Of a stretch of 64,000 nt of DNA, positions 61,596-64,000 are shown in pieces. Made by a program: the position numbers and the translations under genes. Location of the stretch: NCBI GenBank assembly GCA_946614165.1, contig CAMOGQ010000004.1, positions 1 through 64,000 on the forward strand, read 5' to 3'. This DNA comes from an uncultured Lachnospiraceae bacterium (GTDB lineage: Bacteria > Bacillota > Clostridia > Lachnospirales > Lachnospiraceae). The notes beneath the pieces were generated by a model, which was not told the DNA's origin, did not search any database, and saw only the letters and a list, made by a program, of their open reading frames with translations. Numbering within the stretch: position 1 is the first letter of the stretch; the number at the start of each line of letters is the position of its first letter.

Positions 61596-63131
61596 TCAGA
61601 CCAGACCCAGGATGGGGAAGAAGAAGCAGATCAGGCCGCCCAGGACTGCGTAGAAGAGGCAGTAGATAAAGGCCTTGCCCAGGATTTTGCTTTCGCTTCC
61701 CACGATGCCGACCGCGGCGCAGCCGATGGCGATACTCTGGGGACAGAGCATCTTTCCTACGCCGCCGCCCATTTCGTTGGCCGCGCAGAGCCAGGCGGGA
61801 TCCGCTCCGATCTGCTGGGCCGTCTGGGCCTGCAGGGACCCGAAGAGAACCGCCGTGGAGGTGCCGGAGCCTGTTACGAAGCCGCCGATAACGCCGATCA
61901 GAGGGGAGAAAAGCGGGAAGAAGGAGCCGGTGACTCTGACCAGGACTGCCGCAATGGCGCTGATCATGCCGCTGTAGCCCATGATCTTGGCAACAGCCAG
62001 AACGCTGCAGACGGTCAGGATGGTCTTGACATTGGTCTTTACGGTACGGCAGAGGACCTTCCACATGGTGGCCGGGGAGGCCTTCTGGATCAGGCTGCCG
62101 CAGAAGGAAGCAATAAATATGATGATACCCGGTGTATTGACCCAGAAGAAGTTGAGGGTGCCGGGATTTTCACCTGCATAGACCTGGACAGAGGATTTAA
62201 TGGCTGCCAGGGGATCATGGATCACAGGGACCAGGTTGGAGGTCAGAAGAAGGAAAAGGAAGGTAAAGATAAAGGGTGCCCAGGCGGTCAGTCCCTTCTG
62301 CAGGGTCATGGGCTGTTCCTTTTTCCCCGAGGCCTTGATCAGGTATTCCGGTTCCACCTGATGGGGCAGGAGCTTTGCGGCCGCCACCATGATGACCATG
62401 CTGATGATGGAGCCCAGGATGTTGGGCAGCTCGGCGCCGATAAAGGCGGCAGTCAGGAACTGGGGAATGACAAAGGACAGGGAGGCGATGAGGGTAAAGG
62501 GGAACATGCCCTTCATGGCCTTGAGACCGCCGCCGATGATGATGACCGCCAGGAAAGGAGACAGGAAGGTCAGGACGAACTGGATGGTGGCGGCATATCT
62601 GGTCAGGGTCAGGATATCCAGGCCGGCGATGCCTGCCAGGGTGGTGGCGGGAACGCCCACGCTGCCGAATACGGTAGGAGTGGAATTGATGACCAGGCAG
62701 GCCACAACGGCCAGGATGGGATCGAAGCCTACGCCTACCAGCATGCCTGCGGGAATGGCCACGGCCGTTCCGAAGCCGGCCATGCCTTCCATGAAGTTGC
62801 CGAAGCCCCAGGCGATGATCAGCATCAGGATGCGGTTATCGTTGGAAAGAGATCCCAGCATGCGCTTGATGTCTTCCATGGCGCCGGTCTCCAGAGTCAT
62901 GTTGTAGGTGAAGAGAGCGGCAATGATGACCAGAATAATGGGCCAGAGGGCATTCAGAATGCCTTCCAGGGCGGCGGTAATTGTTTCAACAGGGGTCAGG
63001 CCGAAGATAAAGCATCCTTCGAGAGCTGCGACCGCCAGAGCGATCAGGCAGGCCTTATAACCGGGAAGCTTTATGACACTCATGGCTACGATCAGCCATA
63101 CGATCGGCACCAGGGCCAGTATGAAATTCAT
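61596..63131 (-). CDS. L-lactate permease family transporter
   Basis: WGFGNFMEGMAGFGTAVAIPAGMLVGVGFDP; CAANEMGGGVGKMLCPQSIAIGCAAVG; likely start at MNFILALVP. Confidence 0.93.
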   Translation of the reverse strand: MNFILALVPIVWLIVAMSVIKLPGYKACLIALAVAALEGCFIFGLTPVETITAALEGILNALWPIILVIIAALFTYNMTLETGAMEDIKRMLGSLSNDNRILMLIIAWGFGNFMEGMAGFGTAVAIPAGMLVGVGFDPILAVVACLVINSTPTVFGSVGVPATTLAGIAGLDILTLTRYAATIQFVLTFLSPFLAVIIIGGGLKAMKGMFPFTLIASLSFVIPQFLTAAFIGAELPNILGSIISMVIMVAAAKLLPHQVEPEYLIKASGKKEQPMTLQKGLTAWAPFIFTFLFLLLTSNLVPVIHDPLAAIKSSVQVYAGENPGTLNFFWVNTPGIIIFIASFCGSLIQKASPATMWKVLCRTVKTNVKTILTVCSVLAVAKIMGYSGMISAIAAVLVRVTGSFFPLFSPLIGVIGGFVTGSGTSTAVLFGSLQAQTAQQIGADPAWLCAANEMGGGVGKMLCPQSIAIGCAAVGIVGSESKILGKAFIYCLFYAVLGGLICFFFPILGLV

Positions 63132-63488
63132 ACAGTTTTCCTCCTTTTCTTGAATCCGCCGCATAAGGTGCAGCCGGATTTACAGCTTGTTCAATTCAGT
63201 GTTCATTATATCATTTCACGGTCCGTATAAGTAGTCCAAATCCATGATTCCGTTCATTTTTTGCGTCAATATGGTCGAAAAGCAGAAAATAATAAGAAAA
63301 AAATTGTGCATTATTACAGAAAACGGGGCTGCGGATGGGGTTTTTATCTGAGGATTCAGGAAAAGGCCGGAGGCCGGGGCGCCGCCTGCCCTTCCCGCTC
63401 TCCGGGAGTGCGCTTTTCCGGCCTTTTCAATATTAACTTCTTGACAGAAAGACTTCTTTGCATTACTGTATGGTTGTTAATTATATTG

Positions 63489-63570
63489 CTGGGGGAGCGT
63501 ACGCTGAGAAACCGGTCTTTGCCGGTGACCCTTATTACCTGATCCGGATAATACCGGCGAAGGGAAGCCT
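63489..63570 (+). ncRNA. TPP riboswitch (THI element)
   Basis: gggggagcgtacGCTGAGAaa...ACCCTTattACCTGATCcGGATAATaCCGGCGaAGGGAAgc consensus. Confidence 0.97.
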
Positions 63571-63685
63571 GACAGTGGGAAACAGATGCTTTTGACGGGA
63601 CATGTCCGGATATGTCCCGGACAGAAGATTCTGCCTGTTTACTGTCAAAAGACGCCCCCTCCTTTCTGGACAAGGAGGATTTTTT

Positions 63686-64000
63686 ATGTCTATCTTCGTT
63701 ACAGCCGACGGCGGGCTGACAACTGCCGGTTATGCACTCTTTGTTATTCTGGCTCTGGCTGCCCTGATCGGGGCTGCGGCCATCGCCGGCAAAGCTTCGG
63801 GAAAAAAGATCACGGCCAGAGTCCTGGCCTTCTGCGCCATGGGCATTGCCCTGGCCCAGGTGACAAGCTATATCAAGGTCTTCAAGCTTCCCTACGGCGG
63901 TTCCGTTACCCTGCTGTCCATGTTTTTTATCGTTCTGATCGCCAACTGGTACGGCGCCGGGACGGGTATCCTGGTTGGCTTTGTATACGGCGTCCTGCAG
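63686..64000 (+). CDS. thiT: ThiT-like thiamine ECF transporter S component (truncated by window end)
   Basis: aaggaggattttttATG; MSIFVTADGGLTTAGYALFVILALAALIG...SYIKVFKLPYGGSVTLLSMFFIVLIANWYGAGTGILVGFVYGVLQ. Confidence 0.9.
   Translation, partial: MSIFVTADGGLTTAGYALFVILALAALIGAAAIAGKASGKKITARVLAFCAMGIALAQVTSYIKVFKLPYGGSVTLLSMFFIVLIANWYGAGTGILVGFVYGVLQ

Overview
The window is a moderately high-GC Firmicutes chromosome segment. The gene content looks like Lachnospiraceae/Clostridia, inferred from protein families only. Most of it is housekeeping: valS-folC, an MBOAT/SGNH pair, pyrF-pyrE, purE-purM-purN-purD, a GntR regulator-clpC-radA operon, purL, queH, argS, dapA-dapB and a HisA-like gene, an ACT-domain gene-hom-aspartokinase, guaB, glnS, a uracil/xanthine permease, addB-addA, a VTC-domain/DUF4956 pair, lactate permease, and a TPP riboswitch before a partial thiT. 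Two regions break this pattern. (1) An AT-richer accessory block (~21.2-26.6 kb) is bounded by tRNA-Trp. It holds a decayed BrnT/BrnA-like toxin-antitoxin, an orphan AAA ATPase, an IS1634-like transposase remnant, a membrane/coiled-coil orphan and an AAA-ATPase/PD-(D/E)XK protein. (2) An orphan CRISPR array (46374-46996) has nine 37-nt repeats and eight 35- or 37-nt spacers, with no cas gene in the window. Its degenerate last repeat keeps its hairpin through a paired change. Other items worth checking are a CobO-like protein with a lost P-loop, a eukaryotic-type HisA, a perfect 16-bp palindrome on the promoter of the GntR-clpC operon, and a long structured element before the ACT-hom operon. 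No searches were run; family names come from recognising motifs in the translated sequences.
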